64,000 nt of DNA from an uncultured Pseudomonadales bacterium (GTDB taxonomy: Bacteria; Pseudomonadota; Gammaproteobacteria; Pseudomonadales; Azotimanducaceae): assembly GCA_951813295.1 (NCBI GenBank), contig CATOTI010000002.1, forward strand, positions 806,001 through 870,000, in the 5' to 3' direction. This document shows, one piece after another, positions 44,387 through 53,110 of this stretch (positions are counted from its first letter, which is position 1; every line of letters starts with the position of its first letter). Under the pieces are notes generated by a model, which did not search any database, was not told where the DNA came from, and saw only the letters and a program-made list of their open reading frames with translations. The position numbers and the translations under genes are program-made.

Positions 44387-44779
44387 CTAGCGTCGGCCCG
44401 CCCACCAAATCGCCCAGGCGGCAAGTGTGGCGATCACGACCACGAGGGTCGTGAACAGCACGCCGACGCCGAACCCCGCCGTCGCGTCCTGACCGACGGC
44501 GGCGACCAACCATTCCGACACGGACGGAACCAGTCGGACGATAAAAAGCGAGATCACGGCGATCCCGAGACCGATCGGTGCACCAATCGACATCGACACC
44601 ACATTCGCGGCACGAGCAACCTCGTCCTCGCTCGACCGAAGCGTCAGGTAGCCCCAAACAACAAGACCGACAAAGAGTGCGAGTCCGATCGCGAAAACCA
44701 CGGGCGCGGCAACCTGATCGAACGACGCCATGACGAGCGCGATCACGAACGCCGTCGTCGGAACGATCCAGCGCTTCAT
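44387..44779 (-). CDS. Four-helix membrane protein paired with Xre regulator
   Basis: About 130 aa with four hydrophobic segments (WIVPTTAFVIALVMASF, APVVFAIGLALFVGLVVWG, SIGAPIGLGIAVISLFIV, GVGVLFTTLVVVIATLAAW) and an RSSEDEVARAANVV loop in the middle. It belongs to the small membrane proteins often encoded directly before a YozG-like Xre protein; function unknown. Two starts are plausible: ATG at 44779 (after GGAGG, 11-bp spacing) and ATG at 44818 (after GGGAGG, 10-bp spacing). The shorter is given because it begins just before TM1. Confidence 0.78.
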   Translation of the reverse strand: MKRWIVPTTAFVIALVMASFDQVAAPVVFAIGLALFVGLVVWGYLTLRSSEDEVARAANVVSMSIGAPIGLGIAVISLFIVRLVPSVSEWLVAAVGQDATAGFGVGVLFTTLVVVIATLAAWAIWWAGRR

Positions 44780-44816
44780 GAGTGCAGGTTCCTCCGCAAC
44801 GGGGTGAATAGGAGAC

Positions 44817-44900
44817 ATGACAATTTTACCTCCCGTTATGACAAGTTAGCTTTTCATAATGTCACGCACGATTGGCTCACATGTCAAGCATGCTTGTCAT
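44817..44900 (-). promoter_or_regulatory. Cluster of TGACA-type repeats before the membrane/Xre operon
   Basis: ATGACAA occurs at 44817-44823 and 44838-44844 (21-bp phase), ATGTCA at 44859-44864 and 44881-44886 (22-bp phase), and TTGTCAT at 44894-44900, with a 12-bp perfect palindrome caagcatgcttg in between. On the minus strand the last ATGTCA gives TTGACA, a good -35 for the membrane/Xre operon. Phased repeated half-sites suggest an operator for the small Xre protein. The palindrome also overlaps the end of the VOC gene, so part may be coincidence. Confidence 0.4.
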
Positions 44901-45609
44901 CGCCTCCACCCAGGTACTCATCGACGGACACCGATCGACCCGGCCAGATGAGTTCGTCACCCTCGCGCTCGAAGACGCGCACCGCCGTCAGCGCTTCACG
45001 ATCGACAGGCAAGAGCACACGCGGGAAGCGCACGACAGGCACCGGCGCCGCGGAGACCTCGCCCCATTCGTCGTCCATCGAAACGCGTGCAGAATCGATC
45101 GTCACGGTGAGGATGTCGTCGGATGTGGTGGGTGCCAACTTCGACGCCACGAGTTCGATGAACGCCGAACGGGCTGGTGCCGCGACGAAGCGCCTTTCGC
45201 CGGCCGGCGGCAGAAAATAGTGCTGGGAGAGCCCATGGCGGAGCTCCGCTGCCGTCACGACCAGAAAGAGACCGTCCTCGAGACGTCGTTCGAGGGGCTG
45301 TACGAGTTCGACATCATTGCCATCCGGATCGCTCAATCGGACGCGTCGGTTCATCGCGTCGTACCGGACATGGGCCGCGGACGCGTCCGGCGAAAGTCGA
45401 TCGAGGGCTTTATCGATATCTTCGACGGGAAGCGAAACATTGGAAGGCGTGAAGTCTCCGGCGTCGGCCACCAGATTCAACTCGTGACCGCGCCCGTTAC
45501 GAAGGAGCACGACCTCCGCTCCACGGGTCGCGGTGATTTCGCGGTATCCAAGCCGGCGGTAGAAGCTCGATGCACGACCGACGTCTCGCGTTCTGACGCT
45601 TGCATGCAT
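44884..45609 (-). CDS. VOC (glyoxalase-like) family protein with C-terminal extension
   Basis: A 241-aa protein whose first 115 residues form a VOC module (MHASVRTRDVGRASSFYRRL, VEDIDKALDRL, RVRLSDPDGNDVELVQ with the usual metal-ligand position). The rest, with HGLSQHYFLPPAGERRFVAA and FIELVASKLAPTTS, is an uncharacterised domain without a motif I recognise. ATG at 45609 follows AAGGAGC about eight bases upstream; the frame is open to 45717 but unlike protein. Divergent from the DUF3179 gene (146 bp). Role unknown. Confidence 0.83.
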   Translation of the reverse strand: MHASVRTRDVGRASSFYRRLGYREITATRGAEVVLLRNGRGHELNLVADAGDFTPSNVSLPVEDIDKALDRLSPDASAAHVRYDAMNRRVRLSDPDGNDVELVQPLERRLEDGLFLVVTAAELRHGLSQHYFLPPAGERRFVAAPARSAFIELVASKLAPTTSDDILTVTIDSARVSMDDEWGEVSAAPVPVVRFPRVLLPVDREALTAVRVFEREGDELIWPGRSVSVDEYLGGGDDKHA

Positions 45610-45755
45610 CTGCAAGCTCCTTCCAAGGAGCCTGGCGAAGAACCGACTGTGAGCAATCCATCCCCTACGCCACACTGTCGACTTCTCTGGTCTGCGTTGC
45701 GGAACTCGCGCCCTCACCCGCGATCACAATTGGGACCACTGCCGGAAGCCTGCCG

Positions 45756-46697
45756 ATGCACCGATCATTGCCGCTCTCGATGTTCCTCCTGGTTCTTGCA
45801 TTGGTATCACACGTTACTGATGCGGCAACGAAGAACGGCTTCGATGTCGACAACGCGATCATTCCGAAGCGCCAGATCCTCGCCGGCGGCCCGGATCGCG
45901 ACGGCATTCCCGCGATCGACAAGCCGCGATTCATTCCAGGCGCCGAGGCCACGCTTGCGGGCGATGCGCGCGTCCTCGGCATCCTCAGAGACGGTGAAGC
46001 GCGCGCCTATCCCATCAACATCCTCAACTGGCACGAGATCGTGAACGATCGATTCGGCGACGTATCGGTCGTCGTGACCTACTGCCCCCTCTGTGGCTCA
46101 GGAATGGTGTTTTCCGCCCCCTCGACGGCCGGCAATCCACGGGATTCATTTGGTGTATCGGGCCTGCTCTATGACAGCGACATGCTGATCTACGACCGGG
46201 CCACGGAGTCTCTCTGGTCACAGATCATGGCGCAGGCCGTTGCGGGCCCTCGAGTCGGCGAGCGCTTGACGCAGAATCCGGCGCGCCATACGACCTGGGC
46301 TCGCTGGTTCGAGAACTACCCCGACACGTCGTTGCTGAGCGAGAACACCGGTTATCGGCGCGATTACAGCAAAAGCCCCTACGGCGACTACGAAAAATCC
46401 CGGCGTCTGTACTTCAGAGTCTCGAAACGCGCGCCAAAGACCCATCATCCCAAAGCGCTCGTGCTAGGCGTCTCGGTCGGTGACGCGCACCGCGCTTATC
46501 CGTTCAGCGAACTCGAAGCCGCGCGCCGTGATCGTCTGGTGGACGAACTCGGCGGCGAGATCATCACCATCCACTGGGACGCGGCCGCATCGAGTGCGTA
46601 TGCGACAAGCAACGGCACCGAGATGCCGACAACCACGCTCTACTGGTTCGCGTGGTACACGTTTCACCCGGAAACGAGCGTCTTCAGCGCTCGCTGA
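45756..46697 (+). CDS. DUF3179 family exported protein
   Basis: A 313-aa protein with a signal peptide (LPLSMFLLVLALVSHVTDA) and the DUF3179 pattern: AYPINILNWHEIVNDRFGD, VTYCPLCGSGMVFS with the CPLC cysteine pair, SGLLYDSDMLIYDRATESLW and WARWFENYPDTSLLS. DUF3179 proteins are exported and metal- or redox-binding by inference; no function is established. ATG at 45756. It converges with the crotonase gene (4-bp gap). Confidence 0.88.
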   Translation: MHRSLPLSMFLLVLALVSHVTDAATKNGFDVDNAIIPKRQILAGGPDRDGIPAIDKPRFIPGAEATLAGDARVLGILRDGEARAYPINILNWHEIVNDRFGDVSVVVTYCPLCGSGMVFSAPSTAGNPRDSFGVSGLLYDSDMLIYDRATESLWSQIMAQAVAGPRVGERLTQNPARHTTWARWFENYPDTSLLSENTGYRRDYSKSPYGDYEKSRRLYFRVSKRAPKTHHPKALVLGVSVGDAHRAYPFSELEAARRDRLVDELGGEIITIHWDAAASSAYATSNGTEMPTTTLYWFAWYTFHPETSVFSAR

Positions 46698-46701
46698 CGT
46701 T

Positions 46702-47490
46702 TCAGCGCATGCGCCACTCGGGATCGCGCTTCTCGGCAAACGCCGCCGCACCTTCGACCGAGTCTTCCGACGTCCAGACGGACTCGATCAACTGCGCGCC
46801 CATTCGTCGTGCGTAATCGAGCGGCATCTCGAGGCCGAGGCGCGCGAGTTTGCGCGTCGCGCGAACGGCCAGCGGTGCGTTGGCGGCAATCGTCTCCGCC
46901 ATCGACACTGCCGTTTCGAGCAGCGCGTCCTGCGTCGTCACCTTCGTCACGAGCCCCATACGCAACGCTTCTGGCGCATCGACGGGTTCACCCGACAACA
47001 GCACCCACATGGCATTCGACAAACCCACCAGGCGCGGCAGATTGAACGAGCCGCCCGGTGGGCACAGGCCGACCTTCACCTCGGCCAGCGCCATGCGCGC
47101 GTTCTCCGAGCAGATCCGAATATCGCAGGTGAGCGCCATCTCCAGACCGCCGCCATAGGCCGCACCATTGATCGCGGCGATCGTCGGTTTGCCGTGGTCC
47201 GGGGCAATCCGCTCGAAGCGAGAAATCGGGTTGGCGTTGGCCGGTTCTGCGGGGGCTGACGACGCTTGTGCATCGAGCTCCGCGGCTTCTTTCAGGTCGC
47301 GCCCCGCACAAAACGCACGATCACCGGCACCGGTATAGATGCCGAGCCAGACGTCGTTGTCCGCCGCGAACTCCGCCTCGGCTTCACGCAGTTCGGCCGC
47401 CAACTCACGGCCCAAGGCATTCATCCGATCCGGTCGGTTGAGCGTGATGATCGCGACGTGGCCGCGTTTCTCGTAGTTCACATAGGCCAT
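46702..47490 (-). CDS. Enoyl-CoA hydratase/isomerase family
   Basis: A 262-aa crotonase, paralogue of 17940. Seen: ITLNRPDRMNAL, DRAFCAGRDLKEA (first oxyanion block), INGAAYGGGLEMALTCDIRI (second), and ALAEVKVGLCPPGGSFNLPRL with the helix that carries catalytic residues, ending AFAEKRDPEWRMR. ATG at 47490 follows AAGGAG. It lies 19 bp downstream of the luciferase-like monooxygenase gene, probably co-transcribed with it. The reaction is unspecified. Confidence 0.9.
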   Translation of the reverse strand: MAYVNYEKRGHVAIITLNRPDRMNALGRELAAELREAEAEFAADNDVWLGIYTGAGDRAFCAGRDLKEAAELDAQASSAPAEPANANPISRFERIAPDHGKPTIAAINGAAYGGGLEMALTCDIRICSENARMALAEVKVGLCPPGGSFNLPRLVGLSNAMWVLLSGEPVDAPEALRMGLVTKVTTQDALLETAVSMAETIAANAPLAVRATRKLARLGLEMPLDYARRMGAQLIESVWTSEDSVEGAAAFAEKRDPEWRMR

Positions 47491-47509
47491 GGGAGGCTCC
47501 TTCGGGTGA

Positions 47510-48562
47510 TCATTTTCCGTGGCTCGATGACCTAAGCTTCGGCGCCACGGCATCGGCATACAACTCGAGGCTCGCCTCGACCTCTTGGTGGGTCAAACCC
47601 CCACCGGGATTGAGTTCCGCGATGACACCGTCCAGGCCCAGTGCCGAATCGATGGTTTGAAGCGCCGCGACCACACTCGAGGGGCTCCCCACCACGGCCC
47701 GCGTGGCAAGCGCCTCGTCCACGCTCAAAGACTGAAGGTTGTCCGCGAGATGACGCCGCGAAGCGTCGATACCGGCGGTATCACCTCTAAGGAGTCGTGC
47801 CTGCCGTTCGAAGTAGTAAGCAAGATGCGGACGCATCGTCGCGATGGCGGATGCTTCGTCCTCTTCGACGTACACCGGCAAACGTAGGAAAACACTCGGC
47901 TCGGTCTCGTGACCGGCTTCGCGAAACGCCTCGCGGTAGAGCGCGATCGATGCGGCGAGTTCGTCCAGCCCGTCCCCGCGCAGACCGATGAAGATCGGCG
48001 CGCCTTCTTCGCCGACGCGTTGAAAGGTCCTTGCACTGGTTGCCGCGATCCGCAAGGGGACCGGTCGCTGACGCGGCCTCGGCACGACGGCGACGTCGTC
48101 GAATCGATAGAAGTCCCCGTCATAGGAAACCCGCTCGTCACGAAGCGCCAGCCGAACGATGTCCAGGCATTCTTCGAATCGCGCCCGACTCTCGTCGTAA
48201 GGCACGCCATAGGCTTGATAGAAATACGAGAATCCGCTGCGGCCAACGCCGAAGTCGACCCGACCGTCGCTCAGCTGATCGAGGGTCGCGACTTCCTCCG
48301 CAATGCGCAGCGGATGGTTGAGTGGCAACACGTAGATCGCAGTGCCGATCCGGATCGTTCGCGTCACCGCGGCAACCGCCGCGGCCACCATCATCGGCGA
48401 CGACAAGACCGAGCGATCGGGCGTGAAGTGGAATTCCGCCAGCCAGACCGAGTCGAGCCCGGCGACTTCGGCACGTTGGGCGAGCGACAGTCCGTCGCTT
48501 ATCGAGACGCCGTCGTCGTCACGACGCTCGAATTCGAGAAAAACACCACAGTCCATCGTCAT
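47510..48562 (-). CDS. LLM-class flavin-dependent monooxygenase
   Basis: A 350-aa bacterial luciferase-like TIM-barrel oxidoreductase using reduced FMN or F420. Seen: LAQRAEVAGLDSVWLAEFHF, the PMMVAAAVAAVTRTIRIGTAIYVLP strands, HPLRIAEEVATLDQLSDGRVDFGVGR, and SARTFQRVGEEGAPIFIG, all standard for class LLM. Its start overlaps the previous stop (ATGA at 48559-48562), so it is the third gene of a minus-strand run DUF3604, PPIase-like, LLM, crotonase. Substrate unknown. Confidence 0.9.
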   Translation of the reverse strand: MTMDCGVFLEFERRDDDGVSISDGLSLAQRAEVAGLDSVWLAEFHFTPDRSVLSSPMMVAAAVAAVTRTIRIGTAIYVLPLNHPLRIAEEVATLDQLSDGRVDFGVGRSGFSYFYQAYGVPYDESRARFEECLDIVRLALRDERVSYDGDFYRFDDVAVVPRPRQRPVPLRIAATSARTFQRVGEEGAPIFIGLRGDGLDELAASIALYREAFREAGHETEPSVFLRLPVYVEEDEASAIATMRPHLAYYFERQARLLRGDTAGIDASRRHLADNLQSLSVDEALATRAVVGSPSSVVAALQTIDSALGLDGVIAELNPGGGLTHQEVEASLELYADAVAPKLRSSSHGK

Positions 48563-49113
48563 CCTTCCGGCAGCGTCAGCGCGGCGCGTTGCACGTCATA
48601 AGTCGCGAGCAACGTCCGATGCATAGCTCGCATCTCCTCAACCGTCACTCTCGCAATGACGTCTTCGAGTACGTTCTCCTGGATGTCCTCGAGCTCGGCG
48701 TCGGGTGGGTACATCGAGCGATACTTTTCGAAATGCTCGAGCACCGCCTCGGGCGGTACGGCTTTTCGAGCAGCAACGTCGCGTTGCTCCTGCGTCAGAC
48801 GAGTGACGAGACGACTCCGGATCACCAGATCGTCGCGATCGAGACGCCGCTCGACAGCCTCGCGATAGAGCGCTTCCTCCAACACGTATGCCTGGACGGC
48901 TTCCTCGAAGCGCTCCCGCGTCACGCCGCGCAACCAGGTCGCCGCACTTTGCCGATCGCGAAATCCCTGCGTCCGCGCCACGAACGTCTCGAGCGAACGG
49001 TCGTCGACGATGATCGTCTGTCCCACGTCGGCCTCGATCCAGCGGTCCAGGACGAAGAGAAGCGTCCCCAGCAGGACAAACCAGATGAGCGGTTCGCTAA
49101 GCCAACGCCGCAT
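48559..49113 (-). CDS. Membrane-anchored PPIase-like protein lacking the parvulin domain
   Basis: About 184 aa. Seen: an N-terminal signal-anchor LSEPLIWFVLLGTLLFVL, as in periplasmic PpiC-type proteins encoded beside DUF3604 genes, then a SurA-N-like helical region with ERFEEAVQAYVLEEALYREAVERR. The usual ~100-residue parvulin catalytic domain is not visible; sequence goes from VPPEAVLEHFEKYRSMYPPD straight to the C-terminal helices. It could be a chaperone remnant or a specialised chaperone without isomerase activity. Start 2 bp after the DUF3604 stop. Confidence 0.7.
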   Translation of the reverse strand: MRRWLSEPLIWFVLLGTLLFVLDRWIEADVGQTIIVDDRSLETFVARTQGFRDRQSAATWLRGVTRERFEEAVQAYVLEEALYREAVERRLDRDDLVIRSRLVTRLTQEQRDVAARKAVPPEAVLEHFEKYRSMYPPDAELEDIQENVLEDVIARVTVEEMRAMHRTLLATYDVQRAALTLPEG

Positions 49114-49115
49114 CG

Positions 49116-51707
49116 TTATCGCGGCGGAAAACCACCGACCCAGGTCGGGCTGGACCACGCCATCGCATCGTTGGCCTGGCGCACACGCAAGTAGTAGTAG
49201 TCGCCCTGCAAGAGAGACACGTCGGTCGTCCTGAAGCTCACGTCATCGATACCGTCCACCGGCACACGCCGCAGCGTGACGGCATCTTCGTAGCCGTCGA
49301 ATGGAACGACCTGGCGTAGCCGTCCGTCGACGAGATCACGCACGGCAAAGGCGAGTTCGCTCGCAGGCGTTCGTCCCGGGGGCCTGAAGCGCGGCGGACT
49401 ACCGCGCTCGAGCGCATCTACGGTCGAAACGACGACCTTGGTTCGCCGCGACACGCCTTTCAATTTCAGCTCGATCGAGCTGAAGTCGCCACGCGTTCGT
49501 GTACGAAGGAACAGTCGATTGGGATCCGCCGGGTCGCGTTCGAGCCGGTTGGTTTCTACGTTGAAGAAATCCGACCCTCTGAAGTCGACGATTTCAGCGT
49601 CGCTCACGGCGAGCGTGCCGTTCCACGCGCGAACACCGCGCGGATTGTCGAACGGATGCAACGGGAACGTGGGACTTTCGAACTCGACGACGAATGTTTC
49701 TTCGTCGCGAAAACGTCCTGTCGGAGTGAGGCGGTAGCTTTCCGTCCAGATATCGACACCGTTCTTGACGACGGTGATGGAGTCGATCGGCCCCGTGCCG
49801 ACCACACGGCCCGAAATCGCCCGGCTCTCCTCGAACGGTGCTCGCGCGCCCATCAGGACGTCGTTGACGCGGACATCCAGGATGATCTTGTCGCCTGTCG
49901 TCGCATAGGTCGCGCGCCGTTTCATCGCATCGAAGATCGTGTCGCGCCCCAACCGATCCGCCAAAACTGCTGCCAGCCCACCACGCTGCGTAAAGCCGCC
50001 GACACTCGTATAGCCCGGTTGGCTCAGGTGATTGTCACTCGCGGCGATGAAGCCGACGTGATGGCGGTGGGAGAGATAGGCACGCCCGAACCACTCGAAC
50101 GTGCCGTGTTGCGACATGATCTCGACCAGCGGTTCGAGCGCCGGATCACTCAACCGGTAATCGCCGGCCTGGTGCGCGTGGGGAATCACCAACACATCTT
50201 CCGTGTCGTAGTGCGAGCGAAGCCCCGCGTAGAGGTCGCTGAGCGTCGGGTATTCCTGAGTGGGAATCCGTTCGCGGACTTCAAGATCACGAAACAGCAC
50301 GTTGTGATGGCCGCCGAAGAAGTTCTGCGTCGTCCATTCGTAGCCGAGATAGCCGATGAACTTACCGGGCTCGGAATAGCGCGCCACGTTGTCCCTGAGC
50401 ACCGCCCACTCGAAGTCATCCATCCAGATGTCGTGCTCGGAATGGGTCACGAAGTCGAGCCGCGCATCGTCCTTCGCCCACTGCATGAACCGGTCGGGCG
50501 TTCCGATGCCTTCGGCAAAACCGGAGTGCCCGTGCGTATCTCCCCAGAAAACGCGGCTCGCATCAGTCGACACGAGGATGGGGTTGCCGATGCCGCGAAT
50601 TCGATCGTCATCGGAGACGATCCGTATCCGATAGACACCTTCCGCCTCGAACGCCAGATCGCCGAGGACATGGATCGCTTCATCTGAAGCCTCGATCGTG
50701 CCGATCGCCTGATCATTCGCGAATACCGTGAAGCCCGGTAACGGGCGCGTCGCACGGTTGTAGAACCGATCCTCGGCGCGCACCGATAGTTCGAAGCGTT
50801 CCCCCGGTCGAACGACCGATGGCGCAAAGCCATGAACCCCCGCGACCTCAGTACCAACGACTCGCACGGGTTGAATGGGAAGCGCATAGGCGTGTCCGCT
50901 GCCGTCGAGATCGACGTAGATCGGCACCGGAAGAAAATCAGTCGACGCGAACCCCATCAACCAGCCACGCCCACCTTGTGACGTGTCTCCGTAGGTGACG
51001 GTGACGACATCTCCCGGATCGAGCACACCGGTTTCGACACGAAAAAAGAGCATCTGGCGCGCGCCGCGAAAGCCTCCATGCATGCCCGCGAGCGGTCGGC
51101 TGTCGACGTCGAAGACGACGTTCGGGTTCGTGCTCGAGATCGTGACGTAGTTGTCGCCCGTCGGGTTGTTCGGCTGGACCGGGCCATAGCCGGGCTGGAA
51201 ATGTCCAGCGATCAAGAAGCCTCCACCCGCGACCACCGGGCGCGAGCCCACGACGTAACGTTGCTCGAATGTGACGAACGAGCGCGCCTCGAACGGACCG
51301 AGATCAGCGGACAATTCACCGAGCGCCGTCGGTTCCTCATCGAGCAGCGTCAACTCCTTGAGAAAGTAGTCGAGACCTCGCAGGTTGCCGTTGGTCGGCT
51401 CGATCGCGCGTTCCGGTCGGATGGCCGTCGTGATGTTGACGGGCAGAGGTTTGCCTGTGCGCGCGTACGCATTGACCCATTGCCAGGCGACGCTTGCGCG
51501 TTCGGCGTAAGAAGAACGGGTTGTCGGCTCGCTCTCCACCGCGGTTTTCAGAGCGTCGACCGCGCGACGCAGGTCTTCGGTCAGATAGTCGGCCATCGCA
51601 CTGGTACCGAGAAGCAACGTCAGCGACGAGAGGATCAGCACCATCGGGCGACGTAGTGACGAGGGATGCAGCATTCGGACCATGGGAACCACCGACGGCG
51701 AGAGCAT
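49116..51707 (-). CDS. DUF3604 exported metal-dependent hydrolase-like protein
   Basis: A large protein (863 aa from the first start) of DUF3604. Seen: an N-terminal hydrophobic signal (PMVLILSSLTLLLGTSAMA), then a long beta-rich region, and a PHP-like metal site: VFWGDTHGHSGF (HxH), VTHSEHDIWMDD, LVIPHAHQAG and IAASDNHLS. That order resembles PHP phosphoesterases. Several starts (51707, 51683, 51674) are possible and the exact one is uncertain. The family is common in marine bacteria and Planctomycetota; its substrate is unknown. First gene of the minus-strand run; divergent from the TauD gene at 51770. Confidence 0.87.
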   Translation of the reverse strand: MLSPSVVPMVRMLHPSSLRRPMVLILSSLTLLLGTSAMADYLTEDLRRAVDALKTAVESEPTTRSSYAERASVAWQWVNAYARTGKPLPVNITTAIRPERAIEPTNGNLRGLDYFLKELTLLDEEPTALGELSADLGPFEARSFVTFEQRYVVGSRPVVAGGGFLIAGHFQPGYGPVQPNNPTGDNYVTISSTNPNVVFDVDSRPLAGMHGGFRGARQMLFFRVETGVLDPGDVVTVTYGDTSQGGRGWLMGFASTDFLPVPIYVDLDGSGHAYALPIQPVRVVGTEVAGVHGFAPSVVRPGERFELSVRAEDRFYNRATRPLPGFTVFANDQAIGTIEASDEAIHVLGDLAFEAEGVYRIRIVSDDDRIRGIGNPILVSTDASRVFWGDTHGHSGFAEGIGTPDRFMQWAKDDARLDFVTHSEHDIWMDDFEWAVLRDNVARYSEPGKFIGYLGYEWTTQNFFGGHHNVLFRDLEVRERIPTQEYPTLSDLYAGLRSHYDTEDVLVIPHAHQAGDYRLSDPALEPLVEIMSQHGTFEWFGRAYLSHRHHVGFIAASDNHLSQPGYTSVGGFTQRGGLAAVLADRLGRDTIFDAMKRRATYATTGDKIILDVRVNDVLMGARAPFEESRAISGRVVGTGPIDSITVVKNGVDIWTESYRLTPTGRFRDEETFVVEFESPTFPLHPFDNPRGVRAWNGTLAVSDAEIVDFRGSDFFNVETNRLERDPADPNRLFLRTRTRGDFSSIELKLKGVSRRTKVVVSTVDALERGSPPRFRPPGRTPASELAFAVRDLVDGRLRQVVPFDGYEDAVTLRRVPVDGIDDVSFRTTDVSLLQGDYYYLRVRQANDAMAWSSPTWVGGFPPR

Positions 51708-51769
51708 GCGTCCGATTCTAGCTCGACGGGGGAGTACACTAGCGGCAACGTCAACTGAAGGAGCCCGCC

Positions 51770-52711
51770 ATGAGCGCTCTGAGCATCAAGCCGGTCGAAA
51801 ACGCCGAATTCGGTGCCTTCGTGAGCGGCCTCGAACCCAACGCCATCACGGGGGATGATCGGGACGCGATTCTCAGGGCTTACGCCCGCGCTCACGGTTT
51901 TCTCGTCTTCGATTTCGGTCGCTGGCTCGAGTCGGACGAGTTACATGCGCTGACGGCGATCTTCGGCAAGAACGAGTTCGCACCCGGCATGATCAACGGC
52001 ATCGGCAAACGTCGGCGCGATGACGAGGAAGAGCTGACGATCGATCAGCAGATCGCAGCGCTCGAGAGCAAGGGCGTCGATCCGTACATGGCCTTCATCG
52101 GCAACGTCGATCCCAAAACGCTCGAGAAGCGCAAAATCGACGAAAAGTTCTACGGTGAATGGGAATGGCACACCGACATGTCTTACATCCCGGTGCCGCC
52201 AACGTTCAGCCTGCTCCACGCCCGCAAAATCCCAACGGCAGGTGGTGACACCTCGTTCTGCAATCAGGTGATCGCGGCGGCCGAACTGCCCGACGAGCTA
52301 CGCGCGAAGATCACGGGTCTCGAAATCAAGCACGATTCCACGTACTCGTCCGCCGGCATCATCCGGCCCGGCATGGCGGAGCCCGCATCACCGATCGAAG
52401 CACACGGCCACCCCCACCCGATCATCCGACGGGTACCGAGTACGGGTGAAGAGGCGTTGTTCCTCGGCCGGCGGACGAACGCCTACGTGCTGTCGCTACC
52501 GCTTGAAGAAAGCGAAGCTTTGCTCGATGAAATCTGGGCGCACGCGACGCAGCCGCGCTACTGCTACCGACACGCGTGGACGGTCGGCGAGGTCGTCGTG
52601 TGGGACAACCGCATGCTCATGCACAAGCGCTCGCCCGTCGAAAACGACGACGTCCGGTTTATGTGGCGTACCCAGACGAAAGGCGAGGCCGTCGAAGCCG
52701 CCTGGGCTTGA
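51770..52711 (+). CDS. TauD/TfdA family Fe(II)/2-oxoglutarate dioxygenase
   Basis: A 313-aa oxygenase. Seen: WEWHTDMSYIPVPPTF with the HxD iron ligands, TSFCNQVIAAAELPDE, VVVWDNRMLMHKRSPVEN with the distal His, and RFMWRTQTKGE with the 2-oxoglutarate Arg, as in TfdA/TauD. Larger than the one at 18731 because of a mid-domain insert. Strong AAGGAG before the ATG at 51770. Substrate unknown. Converges with the small secreted protein gene (15 bp). Confidence 0.9.
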   Translation: MSALSIKPVENAEFGAFVSGLEPNAITGDDRDAILRAYARAHGFLVFDFGRWLESDELHALTAIFGKNEFAPGMINGIGKRRRDDEEELTIDQQIAALESKGVDPYMAFIGNVDPKTLEKRKIDEKFYGEWEWHTDMSYIPVPPTFSLLHARKIPTAGGDTSFCNQVIAAAELPDELRAKITGLEIKHDSTYSSAGIIRPGMAEPASPIEAHGHPHPIIRRVPSTGEEALFLGRRTNAYVLSLPLEESEALLDEIWAHATQPRYCYRHAWTVGEVVVWDNRMLMHKRSPVENDDVRFMWRTQTKGEAVEAAWA

Positions 52712-52726
52712 CGCCGGGAGGCGTCT

Positions 52727-52981
52727 TTACTCGACGACGACCTCTTCGGCTTCGATCACCTCGATCTCTTCGAGGATCGATTCGATCGCGACGTCATCCA
52801 CCACCTCGAGACGAGGCTTGTCGCTCGTGACGACGATCTGCTCGAGCACTTCGATTCGTTCGATGACTTGCCGCTCGGCACCCGTGACTTCGCCCTGGAC
52901 CGTCGGCGCATCGGCGAACGCACCGAGTCCGAGGATGGCCGTACCGGCGACGGCAAGTGTTTTGGAGAGTTTTAGCTGCAT
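52727..52981 (-). CDS. Small secreted acidic protein
   Basis: An 84-aa protein with a clear signal peptide (MQLKLSKTLAVAGTAILGLGAFA) and a mature part of about 58 residues that is nearly all Val, Ile, Glu and Asp, with a repeated V-x-I/E pattern near the end (EEIEVIEAEEVVVE). No Cys, no recognised family. ATG at 52981 follows GGAG. It could be a metal- or polycation-binding periplasmic protein; that is only suggested by its charge. The gap 52982-53110 to the next gene shows nothing. Confidence 0.6.
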   Translation of the reverse strand: MQLKLSKTLAVAGTAILGLGAFADAPTVQGEVTGAERQVIERIEVLEQIVVTSDKPRLEVVDDVAIESILEEIEVIEAEEVVVE

Positions 52982-53110
52982 GAGTTGATGCTCCATTGCA
53001 GAATTCGAAGGTGAGGGTTACCAGTACGCCTTAACGCTAGGCGATGCAACTCCCGATCCGCGAGCGCCCGACAATCGGCGTGGATTCTCGCTGAACCCGC
53101 TTTTCGCACG

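Noticed and set aside
44885-44896. Palindrome caagcatgcttg as a stand-alone operator
   Set aside because: It lies in the last codons of the VOC gene, so it is retained only as part of the repeat array with low confidence.
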